Assembly: GCA_026874595.1 (NCBI GenBank)
Contig: CM049318.1
Location: 10,767,241 to 10,831,240, forward strand
Origin: Sipunculus nudus
Lineage: Eukaryota; Annelida; Sipuncula; Golfingiida; Sipunculidae
Direction: 5' to 3'
Length of the DNA stretch: 64,000 nucleotides
Under the pieces are notes generated by a model. That model ran no database searches and was not told the origin of the DNA. It was given only the letters and a program-made list of their open reading frames with translations. Positions 62,034-64,000 of the stretch are shown here, in pieces. Each line of letters starts with the position of its first letter. Positions within the stretch are counted from its first letter, which is position 1. Position numbers and translations under genes: made by a program.

Positions 62034-62671
62034 TGTCAGCTGTTGTTGTCATCATGTTTGTTTACATCCGTGCTGACGACGCTGGGGAATTGTTCCATAG
62101 TATTTTATTTATTATGTAAGTAAATGGACTTACTGTACCATGATTAATTATAATTAGATGACAGAAGGTTCTAGAGAATTCAGGTAATGTGTATTTTCCA
62201 ATAGGTAAATTCTAGAAAATCCCGTAGGTGCTAGTCTTGTCCAGAAACGACCTGATTATTCTAGAGACTTCTAGAAGTTTCGGTTACCCAGGTATAAAAA
62301 GGGCGGTGTCAAGGCCGGGGGGGAGGTGAATGAATTTGGAAGTTACCGTCGACTGGTGACAGGTCGTTTTATGTCAACGACAGATTAGCTGAACACCGAG
62401 CGGGGTGTGTTACAAATTCCGCGAGGACAGTATTAGTCCTGGAGAGAATATACATAGGTGCAGCCGATCAGGGCGTTAGAAGATATACGTGATTGGTATT
62501 TGTTGAAGACGTTGTTATTGTGAGATTGGAGCCAGTCAACGACGACGGTGGCCAATTGTTGGATGTTACCGGAATAAACCATGTTCTTCAGTTCAGACAA
62601 CGAGTGGTATTTTGGACTTTTCTGTGTGAAAGAACTCGGGAATATATGTCCGCTGCGTGTGTGGTGTGACA
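62034..62671 (+). mobile_element. Probable 5' LTR of an LTR retrotransposon
   Basis: Right edge: TGACA at 62667-62671, eight bases before the primer binding site. Left edge proposed at TGTCA (62034), its exact inverse; other TGTCA strings lie at about 61889 and 61901, so the start is tentative. Inside are a TATA box (TATAAAA, 62293-62299) and AATAAA (62573-62578), in the order expected for U3-R-U5. The 3' LTR is outside the window, so identity between LTRs cannot be read. Confidence 0.65.
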
Positions 62672-62679
62672 TATATAAG

Positions 62680-62697
62680 TGGGGGCTCGTCCGGGAT
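62680..62697 (+). other. Primer binding site, tRNA-Pro type
   Basis: TGGGGGCTCGTCCGGGAT is the 18-nt complement of the 3' end of tRNA-Pro (ending CCA), the same site used by several vertebrate gammaretroviruses. It fixes the right boundary of the LTR and marks the start of minus-strand synthesis. Confidence 0.85.
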
Positions 62698-62841
62698 AGA
62701 CAGCGGAAGAAATCAAGTGGAAATTCAACAGATAAAAGTGTGGATTGGGCGATAATCGGCAAGTTACGTACAATCCAGAGGTACTACTGCCAGAAGTCGG
62801 TATAATTCTGATAGCAGTGAGATCGACTGTGCTGTAACAAC

Positions 62842-64000
62842 ATGGCATCTACAGTCCAGCAGTTGATTAAAGTTGGTCAAGAGTTGGGTTATGAAGGACC
62901 TGCCTTGCAAGAGTTTGTAAGGGAACAGCAGGCTGCCGACAGAGAGGAAAGACAAAGGGAGAGAGAAAGAGAAAGAGAGGAGGCAGAGAGACAGAGACAG
63001 AGAGAGAAGGAACAAGCAGCCAGAGATGAGAGAGAGAGACAGAGGGAAATAGAAGAGAGAGAGAGACAGAGGGAAATAGAAGAGAGAGAGAGACAGAGGG
63101 AAATTGATGAAAGAGAGAGACAGAGAGAAATTGAAAGTGAACAAGCAGCAAGAGAAGAAAGAGAGAGAGAGAGACAACATGAACTCCTCATGTTGGAAAG
63201 ACGACTCCAGCTGCAAGAGAGGACTGCTCAGCCCCAGACTCCTGTGATGACAGCAGATGTTCGCTGCCCTGAATTACCCAGATTCACCGAGAGAGATGAC
63301 CTAGACAGCTACTTGATGAGGTTCGAAAGATTTGCCGAACAAGCCAAGTGGAAAAGAGATTCCTGGTCAACTCGTCTATCAGCACTTCTGACAGGCAAGG
63401 CTTTGGACTGTTATTGTCTTTTGTCTGATAATCAATGTTTAGATTACGATATTGTAAAGACAGCATTGTTAAATAGATATGGGTATACAGAAGATGGTTT
63501 CAGGGTTAAGTTTAGAGAGTGTAAGCCAGAGGACTCAGAAAGTCCGGGTCAATTTATTGTGAGACTGCAGGGTTATTTAGATAGGTGGGTAGAGTTATCT
63601 CATACAGAGAGTACGTTTGAGGGAATCTGTGATTTGATAGTAAAAGAGCAGTTCATTAACTCTTGTCCCAGTGATCTAGCTGTACACCTGCGTCAGGAAG
63701 CCCCTGGTACTTTATCAGAACTAGCGGAGCTGGCCGATCACTTCTTAGTGGCTAGACGTAGACAGTTGGCAAATAGACAGCAGCATGTTAAGCTTGGTGT
63801 GAACCGCAACCCACCAAGTAGCCAGACACAGTCGGATAGTCAGTTACAATGTTACATATGTAAGAAAGCTGGTCACAAAGCATCTGATTGTAAACTGAAG
63901 GATCAAGGGGCTCGTTGTTATAAGTGTGGGAAGCCTGGCCATTTGGCACGTGATTGTAGGAATCTTCCTTTGAGAGATAGTAAGAATGACCGAAGTCAGG
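62842..64000 (+). CDS. gag: Gag polyprotein of an LTR retrotransposon, likely Ty3/Gypsy (open at the window end)
   Basis: An uninterrupted frame of 386 codons runs from ATG 62842 to the end of the window. Domains: a short N-terminal segment (~1-30), a charged Glu/Arg/Gln coiled-coil-like stretch (~31-125), a capsid-like region (~145-310) containing [20 protein letters not shown] and ending in [13 protein letters not shown], and two zinc knuckles, [14 protein letters not shown] and [14 protein letters not shown] (both CX2CX4HX4C, ~343-375). The capsid-plus-double-knuckle layout fits metazoan Ty3/Gypsy Gag with a SCAN-like capsid. Pol is not reached, so the clade is inferred. Lack of stops or frameshifts suggests a young copy. 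Confidence 0.9.
   Translation, partial: MASTVQQLIKVGQELGYEGPALQEFVREQQAADREERQREREREREEAERQRQREKEQAARDERERQREIEERERQREIEERERQREIDERERQREIESEQAAREERERERQHELLMLERRLQLQERTAQPQTPVMTADVRCPELPRFTERDDLDSYLMRFERFAEQAKWKRDSWSTRLSALLTGKALDCYCLLSDNQCLDYDIVKTALLNRYGYTEDGFRVKFRECKPEDSESPGQFIVRLQGYLDRWVELSHTESTFEGICDLIVKEQFINSCPSDLAVHLRQEAPGTLSELAELADHFLVARRRQLANRQQHVKLGVNRNPPSSQTQSDSQLQCYICKKAGHKASDCKLKDQGARCYKCGKPGHLARDCRNLPLRDSKNDRSQ
62935..63180 (+). repeat. GAGA-rich 24-bp tandem repeat within gag
   Basis: Units read GAGAGAGAGACAGAGGGAAATAGAA-like DNA and encode ERERQREI four times with small changes. Purine repeats on + give Ser/Leu-only frames on -, which are shadows. In-frame repeat number may vary between copies. 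Confidence 0.8.

Noticed and set aside
62764-63216. Ser/Leu-rich frames on - (up to 150 aa)
   Set aside because: They are the antisense of the GAGA-rich part of gag and consist of repeated Leu-Ser, with no independent support.

Overview
This is animal nuclear DNA, most likely from a marine bivalve mollusc. It is AT-rich, has two multi-exon genes with GT-AG introns, and is packed with non-autonomous transposons, foldback elements, minisatellites and long (AT)n/(CT)n/G runs. The bivalve call is an inference from repeat character and protein likeness; no marker in the window settles the species.

Two genes are resolved exon by exon, with intact reading frames. NDUFA10 (mitochondrial complex I subunit of the deoxynucleoside-kinase fold) runs on + from 19697 to 38114 in 8 coding exons (403 aa). 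Its upstream region carries NRF-1-like, CCAAT and ETS/GABP-like motifs, as expected for a nuclear gene of mitochondria. ANKZF1 (Vms1 family, the peptidyl-tRNA hydrolase of ribosome quality control) runs on - from 57254 to 38834 in 16 coding exons (716 aa). Stop codons of the two convergent genes are 720 bp apart. One gene makes a respiratory-chain subunit and the other protects mitochondria and cytosol from stalled nascent chains; the sequence shows no direct functional link.

Layout. 1-3.4 kb: a dispersed repeat and a broken LINE 3' end with a nested insertion. 3.4-5.85 kb: an old foldback element containing a MITE with two CRE sites. 7.0-8.9 kb: a sharply bounded foldback element whose ~205-bp arms are arrays of a CGGCCG-centred motif, flanked by a 5-bp target duplication. 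9.6-19.5 kb: dispersed repeats, an hAT transposase relic and a tandem-repeat element rich in GGTGGCGCCACC. 19.5-38.1 kb: NDUFA10, whose introns hold several Helentron/HINE-like elements and a target-duplication-flanked fragment of NDUFA10 itself. 38.8-57.3 kb: ANKZF1, whose introns hold MITEs, a decayed LINE and tandem repeats carrying perfect DR1 nuclear-receptor motifs. 57.3-62 kb: more repeats. 62.0-64.0 kb: 5' LTR, tRNA-Pro-type primer binding site and intact gag start of an LTR retrotransposon that continues out of the window.

The most interesting signals are the CGGCCG foldback element, the 16-bp-flanked exon 1/intron 2 chimera of NDUFA10, the DR1-bearing repeat array, and the repeat family with a 5' hairpin and 3' palindrome.
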